From an uncultured Oscillospiraceae bacterium (lineage in GTDB: Bacteria; Bacillota; Clostridia; Oscillospirales; Oscillospiraceae): a stretch of DNA of 64,000 bases. Location: contig CAJULJ010000003.1 of the NCBI GenBank assembly GCA_910587395.1, positions 14,854 to 78,853 on the forward strand, read 5' to 3'. The notes beneath the pieces were generated by a model. That model searched no databases, had not been told where the DNA came from, and saw nothing but the letters and a program-made list of their open reading frames with translations. Below are positions 1 to 8,710 of the stretch, one piece after another; positions within the stretch are counted from its first letter, which is position 1; each line of letters starts with the position of its first letter. A program made the translations under genes and the position numbers.

Positions 1-863
1 GCGGTTGCAATGAAAGCGTACTTCAGAAAACCGAAATGATAGCCTGAGTCGTTCCGCAGAAAAAATGTGAAATATTTTCCATAGCTTTTCAGGATCAGCC
101 GGGGCAGCTCCGGCAGAGAGATTTTTCCCATATCGGAGATCCCCATATAATCCACCAGCGGGACCCGCAGAGAGGTGATGCGGACGATCACCATATAGGC
201 AATCAGCGCGGCCGCCAGGGTGCCCGCCAGCTGGACGCCCTTCAAAAACAGCTCCTGGAAGGAGCGCTTTCCGTCCAGGGTCTCAAACAGCAGGGCCCCC
301 ACCATAAGGACCGCCGCCACGCCAAGATAGCTTTGATAAATGCCCATGGAAAGGGTGATGGCAACGGCGCCGGGAAGAATCCCCCAGCGGAACCGTACGG
401 CGGCGTATGCGCCAAAGGCGGCCAGCATCAGGCTGAAAAAGTACGCGTCCGCCGTGAACATATAGGCGAAGGTGGAGGTCACCGTGGGGAAGGACACCAT
501 GACGGCCGCCGTCACGATGCAGCTCAGGGGATGACGGATTCGGAGCAGCGACACGGTGAAGCAGGCCGTCCCCGCGAGGCACAGCAGTGAGAGCATTCCG
601 ATGAGCCACGGAGTGCTGAACGCGCCGTCCAAGCGCAGAACCGTCGGCAGAAACCAGCGCCCGGAGGCCGTTCCGTACTCGGCGGAAAAGAGGTGCCCGA
701 TGTCGTCGTGATTGGGGAGCTTGTTGACAAACATATAGATGTGCACCATGAGGCCCAGAACCACGCAGGCCAGGAAGGTCAGCCGAATCTCCTTTGGAAT
801 GCGGCACCAAAGCCCGTCAAAGCACGTTTCCGGTGTGTTCAGCGCCAAATGGGATGCTTTCAT
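1..863 (-). CDS. GtrII-like membrane glucosyltransferase, partial
   Basis: The reading frame is open from an ATG at 863 to the left edge, so only the N-terminal ~287 residues are present. They form a polytopic membrane protein with many hydrophobic helices and an early acidic loop (HDDIGHLFSAEYG) after the first membrane segment. That resembles the Glucos_trans_II family, which moves a glucosyl residue from undecaprenyl phosphate-glucose onto a surface polymer outside the membrane. Its ATG overlaps the stop of the upstream GtrB-like gene (ATGA), and GtrA follows upstream, giving the classic three-gene glucosylation order. Family call is from pattern and context; the acceptor polymer is unknown. 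Confidence 0.72.
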   Translation of the reverse strand, partial: MKASHLALNTPETCFDGLWCRIPKEIRLTFLACVVLGLMVHIYMFVNKLPNHDDIGHLFSAEYGTASGRWFLPTVLRLDGAFSTPWLIGMLSLLCLAGTACFTVSLLRIRHPLSCIVTAAVMVSFPTVTSTFAYMFTADAYFFSLMLAAFGAYAAVRFRWGILPGAVAITLSMGIYQSYLGVAAVLMVGALLFETLDGKRSFQELFLKGVQLAGTLAAALIAYMVIVRITSLRVPLVDYMGISDMGKISLPELPRLILKSYGKYFTFFLRNDSGYHFGFLKYAFIAT

Positions 864-1792
864 ACCTGACCGTTCCTTTCCTGCCCGCAGGCTCTGGCTA
901 CAAGATAGCGGGGGCGGGCCTTCACCTCAATAAAGATCTGCGCGATGTAGTAGCCGATGATGCCTAGGCTGATCATCAGGATGCTGCCGATCAGGAGCAT
1001 CAGAATGATAACCGTAGTGAAGCCGTCCGCCGCGCCGCCGCAGGCCCAGTTGACCAATGTCTGCACGCCCAGAACCAGGGACAGCAGCAGGGTCAGCACA
1101 CCCAGGACGGTGACAATCTGCATGGGGGCGGAGGAGTAGGCGGCGATATTGGAGATGGCGTAGCGGAACAGCGACGCTGTGGACCAATGGGTGTCACCCA
1201 CTGTCCGCTCAGCCACGCTGAACTCCACCTCGGCGGTGCGGAAGCCCGCCCAGGCCACCAGGGCGCGGAAAAATGTCTTGTGCTCAGACAGATCCAGCAG
1301 GGTTTTCACCACCCGGCGGTCCATCAGCTTGAAGTCGGAAGCGCGGGACATGTCCAGGCGTATGGCCTTGCTCATGATGCTGTAAAAGGTTTTGGCTGCA
1401 AAGCTGTGAAGGCCGCTCTCCTGGCCGCGGTCCGTCTTGACGCCGTTGACCACTTCCCAGCCCTGCTGCCAGAGGGCGTACATCTCGGGCAACTTTTCGG
1501 GGGGATGCTGCAAATCACAGTCCATCACCGCGCAGCACTCCCCTTTGGACACCTCCATACCGGCAAAAATGGCCGCTTCCTTTCCAAAATTGCGGGAAAA
1601 GCTGATGCCGCGGACAGTGGGGTCCTGCTCTGCGGTCTGCATGATCTCCTCCCAGGAGCTGTCGGCAGAGCCGTCATCCACGAAGATCAGTTCATATGGG
1701 ATGTCCGCGTTCCGAAGAACCTGCCCGATGGATTGAGCCGCCTGGGAGATCGCGCCTGCCTCGTTGTAGGCGGGGATAACGACGGAAAGCAT
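860..1792 (-). CDS. GtrB-like family 2 glycosyltransferase (polyprenyl-phosphate glycosyltransferase)
   Basis: 310 residues beginning MLSVVIPAYNEAG, a typical GT2 start. VDDGSADSSW and the DCDLQHPP motif supply the nucleotide/metal-binding acidic residues, and two C-terminal hydrophobic helices (about residues 220-290) anchor it in the membrane, as in bactoprenol glucosyltransferase GtrB. It should transfer a sugar from a nucleotide donor to undecaprenyl phosphate on the cytoplasmic face. A longer frame runs upstream into gtrA, but the codon at 1792 gives the canonical family start 4 bases after the gtrA stop. Translation is coupled on both sides (ATGA with the downstream gene). Confidence 0.88.
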   Translation of the reverse strand: MLSVVIPAYNEAGAISQAAQSIGQVLRNADIPYELIFVDDGSADSSWEEIMQTAEQDPTVRGISFSRNFGKEAAIFAGMEVSKGECCAVMDCDLQHPPEKLPEMYALWQQGWEVVNGVKTDRGQESGLHSFAAKTFYSIMSKAIRLDMSRASDFKLMDRRVVKTLLDLSEHKTFFRALVAWAGFRTAEVEFSVAERTVGDTHWSTASLFRYAISNIAAYSSAPMQIVTVLGVLTLLLSLVLGVQTLVNWACGGAADGFTTVIILMLLIGSILMISLGIIGYYIAQIFIEVKARPRYLVARACGQERNGQV

Positions 1793-1796
1793 TCGC

Positions 1797-2210
1797 TTAC
1801 GCCCCTTTCTTGCGTTTGAACACCAAAAGGCCGGTGAAATAGTTGACAATGACGACCAATACCGCAACCAGGAGCTTCGCCACCATCTCATCCACAAGAA
1901 GGAAGTCCACCAGCAGGAAGAGGAGCAGGGTCTCCAGGCCCAGCGAGAACAAACGGGAGAAGGCGAAGGAAAACGCTTCCTTTACACTCCGGGAGGAGGT
2001 GGAACAGTAGACCCATTTGCCGTTGGCAAAGTAGGAAAAGGTGACGGCGGCCACCCAGGCGGCCACGTTGCTGGCGATATAGTGGAGGCTGGTGGCATTG
2101 GTCAGAACACCGTAAACGAGGTAATTGACCAGGGTGGTCATACAGCCGACCACAAGATAAGCGGCCTGCTCTCTGTAGGTGCCGATAAGAGTCCGAAGCT
2201 TTTCGATCAT
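1797..2210 (-). CDS. GtrA family membrane protein (putative lipid-linked sugar flippase)
   Basis: 137 residues with four hydrophobic segments and the family pattern of conserved polar residues in helices one and two (VVGCMTTLVNYLVY; YFANGKWVY). GtrA proteins are thought to help flip undecaprenyl-phosphate-linked sugars across the membrane. It is first in the operon, preceded by GGAGG seven bases before the ATG, and followed at once by the GtrB-like transferase and the GtrII-like enzyme. Together they should decorate a wall or capsule polymer with a single sugar. Confidence 0.85.
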   Translation of the reverse strand: MIEKLRTLIGTYREQAAYLVVGCMTTLVNYLVYGVLTNATSLHYIASNVAAWVAAVTFSYFANGKWVYCSTSSRSVKEAFSFAFSRLFSLGLETLLLFLLVDFLLVDEMVAKLLVAVLVVIVNYFTGLLVFKRKKGA

Positions 2211-2316
2211 GGAGGACCTCCGATTGAAAAATGCGCAGGAAGCTCAGGGAAAAAGAGGCGTTGCTTTTGAAATGTGCAGCTTTCCCGCCGGTACATATCG
2301 ATTTGCACGTCATATT

Positions 2317-2345
2317 AGAATACCACAAAAATCCTATGGTTTCAA
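2317..2345 (-). promoter_or_regulatory. Probable sigma-A promoter for the gtr operon
   Basis: On the minus strand TTGAAA (2340-2345) lies 17 bases before TATTCT (2317-2322), giving a leader of about 100 bases to the gtrA start. The rest of the 2211-2483 gap holds only an imperfect hairpin around 2391-2422, which could end the peptide-transporter transcript but has no clear T tract. Confidence 0.5.
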
Positions 2346-2483
2346 CAGCTCTGGAAGAATTTTTATAGCAGCCGCGTGGGTGACGGCAAAGAAGGCGGCG
2401 TGATCGTGAGATCCCACCGCCTTTATGAAAATAGTTTCCGATACCAGATTTGCTCGCGCCACAAGGAAATTTTTTTCGTCAGC

Positions 2484-3419
2484 TCACCGGCCGGCCGTCT
2501 CGCGGGTCCACTGGGACAGCTCCTGGACGGTGGCCAGCACGGTGTGGGCGCCGCCCACATGGTGCTCGACGCCTTGCTCATAATCGATGCCGCTGGCGTT
2601 TTTGTCGTAGGCCATCGACTTGCGCCGCTTTTCCACCTCGGGATTTGGGTGGGGGACGGCGGACAGCAGGCTGCGGGTGTAGGGGTGGATGGGGTTGGAG
2701 AAAATCTCCTCCGTGGTGCCCGTCTCCACCAGATAGCCCAGGTGGAGCACCCCGATTCGGTCGGAGATGTATTTCACCATGGACAGGTCGTGGGCAATGA
2801 ACAGATAAGCGCACCGGGTTTCCTCCTGGATGTCCTTCATCAGGTTGACCACCTGGGCCTGAATGGACACGTCCAGGGCGGAAATGCACTCGTCCGCGAT
2901 GATGAGCTTGGGGTTCATGATGAGCGCCCGGGCGATGCCCACCCGCTGGCGCTGGCCGCCGGAGAACTGGTGGGGATACCGCTCGGCGTGGGCGGGGGAA
3001 AGGCCCACCTTTTTCAGCATGGCGCCCACCGCCTCGGCGCGCTCCGCGGCGCTGGAATAACGGTGGTGGATGTCCAGGCCCTCGCCGATGATGTCCCCCA
3101 CCTTTTTTCGGGGGTTTAAGCTGGACATGGGGTCCTGGAAGATCATCTGCATGTCCCGGCGGAGCATGGAGCGGGTGTCCTTGTCCAGCCTGCCGGAAAT
3201 CTCCCTGCCCTCAAAGGTGATGGAGCCTGCCGTGGGGTCATAGAGGCGGATGATGCTGCGCCCGATGGTGGTTTTGCCGGAGCCGGACTCACCCACCAGA
3301 CCATAGGTCTCGCCGGGGAAAATCTCAAAGGACACCCCGTTCACCGCCTTGACGGAGAACTTCCGGGAGACGGGGAAATGCTGCCTCAGTCCGTTCACTT
3401 TCAATAACGCTTCGCTCAT
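2484..3419 (-). CDS. Oligopeptide/dipeptide ABC transporter ATP-binding protein, OppF/DppF type
   Basis: 311 residues of the cytoplasmic ATPase that powers peptide import. Walker A is GESGSGKT, the Q-loop region is MIFQDPMSSLNPR, the signature is FSGGQRQR, Walker B is LIIADECISALD, and the switch His is in FIAHDLS. The C-terminal oligopeptide-transporter extension is present (NPIHPYTRSLLSAVP). It is the last gene of the operon and its ATG overlaps the preceding oppD-like stop by four bases. The Cys in DEC in place of the commoner DEP is seen in OppF relatives and should not impair hydrolysis. Confidence 0.93.
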   Translation of the reverse strand: MSEALLKVNGLRQHFPVSRKFSVKAVNGVSFEIFPGETYGLVGESGSGKTTIGRSIIRLYDPTAGSITFEGREISGRLDKDTRSMLRRDMQMIFQDPMSSLNPRKKVGDIIGEGLDIHHRYSSAAERAEAVGAMLKKVGLSPAHAERYPHQFSGGQRQRVGIARALIMNPKLIIADECISALDVSIQAQVVNLMKDIQEETRCAYLFIAHDLSMVKYISDRIGVLHLGYLVETGTTEEIFSNPIHPYTRSLLSAVPHPNPEVEKRRKSMAYDKNASGIDYEQGVEHHVGGAHTVLATVQELSQWTRETAGR

Positions 3420-4495
3420 AGATACTTTTCCGCCTCCTTTTTGGCCCGCTCCAGCCGGGCTTTCAATCCCTCGGGCAGCTCCGCCTTGGGCGCGTCCGGA
3501 TGGAGCAGCCAGGTGGCGGCATAGTGGGTGTCGGAAATCTTGAACAGAGGCGGCGCTTCCTTTTCGTCAATCTTCATGGCGAAGGCGTTGCGGGGGGTGA
3601 AGGCGTCGCCCTTGGGCTCATGGAGCAGGTTGGGAGGGCTGCCGGGGATGGAGTACAGCCGGTCGTCGTCGGTGTCCAGGTCGGGCATGGCGGACAGCAG
3701 GCCCCAGGTATAGGGGTGGGCGGGCTCGTAAAAAATTTCGTTCACGTTGCCCACTTCCACAATTTTTCCGGCATACATCACGTTGACGTAGTCGGCCACC
3801 TTGGCCACCACGCCCAGATCATGGGTGATGTAGATGACGGACAGGCCCAGCCGGTCCTGCACGTCTTTGATGAGCTCCAGGATCTTGGCCTGGATGGTCA
3901 CGTCCAGAGCGGTGGTGGGCTCGTCGCAGATGAGGATGTCCGGGCGGCCCGACAGGGCGATGGCAATGACCACACGCTGGCGCATACCGCCGGACAGCTG
4001 ATGGGGGTAGTTCTTCATCCGCTTTTCCGCGTCGGTGATGCCCACCAGCTCCAGCAGCTCCACGGACCGTTTCCAGGCGTCCGCCTTGGACATGCCCCGA
4101 TGGAGGATCATACCTTCCATGATCTGCTTGCCGATCTGCATGGTGGGGTCCAGGCTGGTCATGGGGTCCTGAAACACCATGGCGATGCGGTTGCCGTTGA
4201 AGTCCTTTCTCAGCTGCCTCTTGGGGATTTTCAGCAGGTCCACGGTCTGCTCGGGGCCGTCTCCCTCGGCATAGGTGTAGAGCACCTCGCCGCTGTTGAT
4301 GGTGGCGTTGGCGTCCAGCAGGCCGCAGGCGGCCTTCATGGTCACCGACTTGCCCGAGCCGGACTCGCCCACGATGGCAACGGTCTCGCCCTTTTGCAGG
4401 TCCAGATTCACGCCCCGGATGGCATGGATGGTGCCGGCGTTGGTACGGAAGGAGATGTCCAGATCCTTGATTTCCAAAATCGTTTTGTTTGCCAA
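3416..4495 (-). CDS. Oligopeptide/dipeptide ABC transporter ATP-binding protein, OppD/DppD type
   Basis: 359 residues. Walker A GESGSGKS, signature LSGGMRQR, Walker [13 protein letters not shown] and switch region YITHDLG are all intact, and the peptide-family C-terminal motif ([15 protein letters not shown]) is present. It should pair with the OppF-like ATPase as an asymmetric motor on the permease dimer. It follows oppC after 13 bases and overlaps oppF by four bases, so the two ATPases are translated together. A C-terminal tail rich in Lys and Glu follows the family domain. Confidence 0.93.
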   Translation of the reverse strand: MANKTILEIKDLDISFRTNAGTIHAIRGVNLDLQKGETVAIVGESGSGKSVTMKAACGLLDANATINSGEVLYTYAEGDGPEQTVDLLKIPKRQLRKDFNGNRIAMVFQDPMTSLDPTMQIGKQIMEGMILHRGMSKADAWKRSVELLELVGITDAEKRMKNYPHQLSGGMRQRVVIAIALSGRPDILICDEPTTALDVTIQAKILELIKDVQDRLGLSVIYITHDLGVVAKVADYVNVMYAGKIVEVGNVNEIFYEPAHPYTWGLLSAMPDLDTDDDRLYSIPGSPPNLLHEPKGDAFTPRNAFAMKIDEKEAPPLFKISDTHYAATWLLHPDAPKAELPEGLKARLERAKKEAEKYL

Positions 4496-4508
4496 GTTTC
4501 TTCCCTCC

Positions 4509-5516
4509 TCACATGTCTTCCAGCTTGGGGGCCAGAGCCTCCCGGAAGCCGTCGCCGATGAAGTTGAAGCCCAGCATCAGAAGGGCCAGCACGATGATGG
4601 GGGGCAGGATCTGATAGGGCAGGGTGGTGATATTGTTGAAGCCGGCCTCGATCAGGGAGCCGATGGAGCATTGGGGCAGCACGATGCCCACGCCCACAAA
4701 GCTGAGGAACGCCTCGGTGAAAATGGCGGTGGGAATGGAAAACATCACCTGGGTGATGATGGGACCGATGGTGTTGGGCAGAATTTCCTTGAAAATGATG
4801 TGGAAGCTGCCCGCGCCCAGGGTGCGGCTGGCCAGCACATACTCATGCTCCTTGAGCTTGAGCATTTCCGCGCGGCTGATCTTGCTCATGCCGATCCACT
4901 CGGTGAGCAGCAGGGCCACAATAACCAGCACCATGCCCTTGGGCATGAAAATGGCCAGCACGGACACGATGACCAGCCGGGGGACGGAGTTGCCGATCTC
5001 CACGATGCGCTGCATGATGTTGTCCGTCATGCCGCCGAAGAAGCCGGAGATCAGGCCATAGCTCATGCCGATGATCATATCGATGATGATGGTGACAAAG
5101 GCGATGATGAGGGAGATGCGGGCCCCCTGCCAGGTGCGGGTCCACAGGTCCCGGCCCATGTCGTCGGTACCGAACAGGAAGGTGTGCTCCGCGAACAGCG
5201 CGGCGTTGTTGCCGCTGCCCTGGATGACGCCGGAGATCTGCGGCCCGATGCCCCGGGCCACAATTTGCTTGCCCTCCTCGCTGGTGACGGACACGATGCT
5301 GTCGTAATTATAGGCGTTCATCATGGGCCCAAAGGCGGCGAAGAACATGATGAGCAGGACGATGACCAGCCCCACCACAGCCCGCCTGTTGCGGAAGAAG
5401 CTGATGGCGACGCCCTTCCAGTAGCCCTGGGAGGCGAAGTTCTGGTCGGTGGTGATATCCCGGTCGGGGAGGAACTGGAAATCCTCCTTGACGGGCACGT
5501 ATGGCGTGTTGTTCAT
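4509..5516 (-). CDS. Peptide ABC transporter permease, OppC/DppC type
   Basis: 335 residues with a cytoplasmic N-terminal stretch, a first membrane helix (VVGLVIVLLIMFFAAF), an extracytoplasmic loop of about 100 residues, then five more helices. The coupling motif that contacts the ATPases is visible (EWIGMSKISRAEMLKLKEHE). A GGAGGG ribosome-binding site precedes the ATG, which lies two bases after the oppB stop. It forms the membrane channel together with OppB. Confidence 0.92.
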   Translation of the reverse strand: MNNTPYVPVKEDFQFLPDRDITTDQNFASQGYWKGVAISFFRNRRAVVGLVIVLLIMFFAAFGPMMNAYNYDSIVSVTSEEGKQIVARGIGPQISGVIQGSGNNAALFAEHTFLFGTDDMGRDLWTRTWQGARISLIIAFVTIIIDMIIGMSYGLISGFFGGMTDNIMQRIVEIGNSVPRLVIVSVLAIFMPKGMVLVIVALLLTEWIGMSKISRAEMLKLKEHEYVLASRTLGAGSFHIIFKEILPNTIGPIITQVMFSIPTAIFTEAFLSFVGVGIVLPQCSIGSLIEAGFNNITTLPYQILPPIIVLALLMLGFNFIGDGFREALAPKLEDM

Positions 5517-5518
5517 GC

Positions 5519-6460
5519 TCAGCCCTCCTTTGTGGAAACCCGGATGCGGGGGTCAAGCAGGCCGTAGAGCAGGTCCACCACCAGCATGATCCCAATGTAC
5601 AGCGCGGAGTAGAGGATGCCCAGGGCCAGCACATAGTTATAGTCCACGCCCTCGCCGGTGATGGCGTCCACCATCAGCTTGCCGATGCCGTTGATGCCGT
5701 AAATCTTCTCCACCACCAGCGCGCCGGTGAGCAGGTCCACGATGAGGGGAGCCAGCACCGTCACGATGGGCACCAGGGCGTTGCGCAGGACGTGCCTGCG
5801 TACCAGCGTACCACCGTACAGACCTTTGCTCTCCGCCAGGCGGACATAATCGCTGTCCATGACCTCCACCATCTCGTTCCGGGTGAACCGCGCCACCGTG
5901 GACATGGTGAACAGGCTCAGGGACAGGGAAGGAAGCACAGAGGAGAACAGGAAACGGTTGGCGTCGAAAAAGTAGGGGAAGAAGGGAATCTTGAAGGAGA
6001 AGAAATATTGCAGGAAAATCAGGAACACGTAGGACGGCACGCACACCCCGATGATGGAGAATACGGTGCAGAAGCCGTCCAGGAACCTGCCCCGGTTCAG
6101 GGCCGCCACAATGCCCAGCAACAGCCCCACCGCCGTACCGATCAGGATGGCGATGCCACCGATGCGGAAGGAGTTGGAGATGGCGGTGGACAGGACCGTG
6201 TTGATGGGCGCGCCGTAATAGAGCGAGGTTCCCCGCCCGAAATCTCCCTTGAGCAGGTTGGCCATGTACCGCCCGAACTGGACCAGGATGGGATCGTCCA
6301 GTCCCATCTCCAGCCGCTTGGCGGCGATCTGCTCCGCGCTCATGCGCTCCGAGGGGAAGGGGTTGCCGGGCATGATGCGCACCAGCACAAAAAGCAGGAA
6401 CACAATGAGCAGCAGGGTGAGCAGAGCCATTCCGACTCGTTTCAATGTATATTTCACCAT
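5519..6460 (-). CDS. Peptide ABC transporter permease, OppB/DppB type
   Basis: 313 residues starting MVKYTLKRVG, the usual OppB beginning. The chosen ATG at 6460 has GGGGG eight bases upstream; two ATGs further out in frame are badly spaced. The first membrane helix is ALLTLLLIVFLLFVLV, and the EAA-type coupling loop is FTRNEMVEVMDSDYVRLAES. It forms a heterodimeric channel with OppC. The gene is separated from the binding-protein gene by 167 bases that contain a strong hairpin. Confidence 0.92.
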   Translation of the reverse strand: MVKYTLKRVGMALLTLLLIVFLLFVLVRIMPGNPFPSERMSAEQIAAKRLEMGLDDPILVQFGRYMANLLKGDFGRGTSLYYGAPINTVLSTAISNSFRIGGIAILIGTAVGLLLGIVAALNRGRFLDGFCTVFSIIGVCVPSYVFLIFLQYFFSFKIPFFPYFFDANRFLFSSVLPSLSLSLFTMSTVARFTRNEMVEVMDSDYVRLAESKGLYGGTLVRRHVLRNALVPIVTVLAPLIVDLLTGALVVEKIYGINGIGKLMVDAITGEGVDYNYVLALGILYSALYIGIMLVVDLLYGLLDPRIRVSTKEG

Positions 6461-6574
6461 AAGCATTACCCCCAGTGATAGTGTATCGTCATAGTCAAAA
6501 AACCTCAAAACAAGTATGTATGGATTTGTTTGGAAGTTTTTTGACTACTGATTTGTCCGGATGGGGAAAGGGCG

Positions 6575-6606
6575 GGGGAGCGGCACTCAGAAAAGGGCCG
6601 CTCCCC
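6575..6606 (-). terminator. Intercistronic hairpin between binding-protein and permease genes
   Basis: Ten perfectly paired bases (GGGGAGCGGC at 6575-6584 with its complement at 6597-6606) enclose a 12-base loop. On the transcribed minus strand no real T tract follows, so it looks like a partial terminator or a processing/stability element that would keep the binding-protein mRNA more abundant than the permease mRNA. Confidence 0.55.
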
Positions 6607-6627
6607 ACAAAACGCCTGTGTTGTGTG

Positions 6628-8337
6628 TCAGCCGATGCTGGCGGATTTGTAAACGCGGTTCAGAGCCACAGGGTGGAACTCGACGCCGCTCACGCCGTCG
6701 GCGATGAGGTTGGCGTTGGACTTGGTGTACAAGGGGGCGATGACGGCCTCCTTCATCACCAGCTCCTCGCCCTCATACAGTGCGGCCCAGCGGGCATCGT
6801 AGTCGGTGACATAGGCGCCGGTGGTGCAGTCGGTGATGATCTGATCATATTCAGCGTTGGACCAGAAGCCGTAGTTGTTGGCGTTGTTGGTCACCCACAT
6901 GCCCATGTAGGTCATGGGGTCGGCGTAGTCGGGACCCCAGCGGGTCAGAGCCACGTCGTAGTTGTCGTTCTGCATCTTGTCCAGACGCTCGGCCTTGGTC
7001 ATGGGCTGGAGGTTCAGGGTCACGCCGGGGAGGTTCTCCTCCACCTGGCTCTTGATGGCCTGAGCCACGTTGGCCACCTCGTCACCCTCGTTGTTGCCGT
7101 AGATCATGGTGAACTCGAAGCTGTCCACGCCCAGCTCGGACTTGGCGGCCTCCAGATAGCTCTGGGCCTTGGTCACGTCGTAGCCGCAGTAGTCGGCAAA
7201 CTTCTTCTGGTCGGCGGAGAAGTCCTCGCCGGTGGTGGCGCTGGCGGCGAACTGGGGAGGCACGGCGGTGTAGGTGGCCAGGGAGCCGTCCATCACGTAA
7301 TTGTCCACGATGCTCTCGCGGTCGATGGCGTTGGAGATGGCCAGACGCAGATTGGTGTTGGCCAGCTTGCCGCCCTGGGCGTTTTTATCGGTCTGGCTGA
7401 AGGTGAGGTACCACATATAGCCCGCGCCGGTGACCTTCAGCTTGCTGGACAGGCTGGCGTCGCTCTCGGCGGAGGCCACCTGACTGCCGTTGATGGTGAC
7501 CAGATCCAAGGTGTTGCTACGGAAAGCGGTCAGGGCGTTATCCGAGGAACCCACCACCTGGTAGCTGATGCCGGGCAGCTTCACACGGGCGGCGTCCCAG
7601 TAGTCGGGGTTCTTCTTTAGGGACAGGCTGGCGGTGCCGGGGGTGTAGCTCTCCAGAATGAACGCGCCGTTGGACAGATAGGTCTCTGGGCTGGTGCCAT
7701 AGGTGCCTTCAGCCAGACCGCTGTAAAACTTCTCATTGATGGGGTAGAAGGCGGGGAAGTACATCAGGGAGGGGAAGTAGGACACAGGGGCGGTCAGCTC
7801 CACCACCAGGGTCTTTTCGTCCGAAGCGGTGATGCCAAGGGTGTCGGAGGAAGCTTCGCCGGACATGATGGCGTCGGCGTTCTTCACGTTGCCCACGCCG
7901 TCGCCGAACATGTAGCCGTACTCCTCATTGGTTTCCACGCCCAGCCGCCAGGCAAACACGAAGTCCTGGGCGGTGACGGGGTCACCGTTGGCCCATTTGG
8001 CGTCGCGCAGATGGAAGGTGTAGGTCTGGCCGTCGTCGGAGATGTCCCACTTCTCGGCGATGGCGGGGATGGCCGCGCCCTCGGCGTCCATCTGAGTCAG
8101 GCCGTCGATGCAGTCGGCAATGACCTCGAAGGAGTCGCCGTCGGTGGCCAGATTGGTATCCAGGGACATGACGTTGGTGCTCAGCATGACGTTCAGGTAT
8201 TTGCCTCCGTCATTGCCGGAGCTGGGGGCGACGCTGGGATTAGTCCCAGTGTCTGAGCCCGCGGGCTCATTGCTGTTACATGCCGTCAGCCCAAAGAGCA
8301 TCAGGGCCGCCAGCAGCATGGAGATGGTCTTTTTCAT
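6628..8337 (-). CDS. Peptide-binding lipoprotein of the ABC importer (OppA/DppA family)
   Basis: 569 residues. The signal peptide (MKKTISMLLAALMLFG) ends in a lipobox LTAC, so the mature protein is lipid-anchored on the outer membrane face. A Ser/Gly/Pro-rich linker follows, then the family-5 solute-binding domain with landmarks such as WDISDDGQTYTFHLRDAKWANGDPV and LRLAISNAIDRESIVDN in split form. It captures peptides (nickel or another ligand cannot be excluded) for the permease. The ATG at 8337 is preferred over an upstream in-frame TTG because the TTG touches the AAAGGA site. First gene of the operon. Confidence 0.92.
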   Translation of the reverse strand: MKKTISMLLAALMLFGLTACNSNEPAGSDTGTNPSVAPSSGNDGGKYLNVMLSTNVMSLDTNLATDGDSFEVIADCIDGLTQMDAEGAAIPAIAEKWDISDDGQTYTFHLRDAKWANGDPVTAQDFVFAWRLGVETNEEYGYMFGDGVGNVKNADAIMSGEASSDTLGITASDEKTLVVELTAPVSYFPSLMYFPAFYPINEKFYSGLAEGTYGTSPETYLSNGAFILESYTPGTASLSLKKNPDYWDAARVKLPGISYQVVGSSDNALTAFRSNTLDLVTINGSQVASAESDASLSSKLKVTGAGYMWYLTFSQTDKNAQGGKLANTNLRLAISNAIDRESIVDNYVMDGSLATYTAVPPQFAASATTGEDFSADQKKFADYCGYDVTKAQSYLEAAKSELGVDSFEFTMIYGNNEGDEVANVAQAIKSQVEENLPGVTLNLQPMTKAERLDKMQNDNYDVALTRWGPDYADPMTYMGMWVTNNANNYGFWSNAEYDQIITDCTTGAYVTDYDARWAALYEGEELVMKEAVIAPLYTKSNANLIADGVSGVEFHPVALNRVYKSASIG

Positions 8338-8379
8338 TCCATTACTCAATCCTTTCCATTTTTGCCACTTTAGAGTATT

Positions 8380-8407
8380 ATTATGATAACATACTAAAGT
8401 GATGCAA
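8380..8407 (-). promoter_or_regulatory. Promoter of the peptide importer operon
   Basis: Minus-strand TTGCAT (8402-8407) and CATAAT (8380-8385) are separated by 16 bases, about 45 bases before the start codon. The gap 8338-8710 otherwise holds only this promoter and the rlmA promoter on the other strand; I see no further gene in it. Confidence 0.55.
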
Positions 8408-8637
8408 GTAGTATATCATAATCCTGCATTTTTGGCAACTGACAAAAATGCAAAATATCAGCAAAATAGAGAAAAATCATTTGTGGCTTTCCGTCATTTC
8501 GACGAAAAATGCCGGATTGATGCTGGAGTAGATTCCAAAAAACTGGCCGAAAGCAGCAGCTGGGCATTGGCTGCGGGAGCGCTGCCGAAATTGAGTGCCG
8601 GAGAATTTGCAAGTTTAAAGGCGGCTTTATGCGAAGC

Positions 8638-8667
8638 TTGCCCCAAGGACGGGAGCTGTGCTATAAT
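8638..8667 (+). promoter_or_regulatory. Promoter of rlmA
   Basis: TTGCCC (8638-8643), an 18-base spacer and a perfect TATAAT (8662-8667) preceded by TGC, i.e. an extended -10. It lies about 45 bases before the rlmA start codon. Confidence 0.65.
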
Positions 8668-8710
8668 GCTGTCCAAATGTGGGCGGATGAGCCGCCGGAA
8701 GGGGTGCTTT

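Noticed and set aside
2391..2422. Intrinsic terminator for the peptide importer operon
   Set aside because: The stem is imperfect and lacks a T tract on the minus strand; kept only as a possibility.
8399..8710. 104-codon N-terminal extension of RlmA
   Set aside because: The zinc finger of the family begins at 8711, a ribosome-binding site sits just before it and a TATAAT promoter lies inside the extension.
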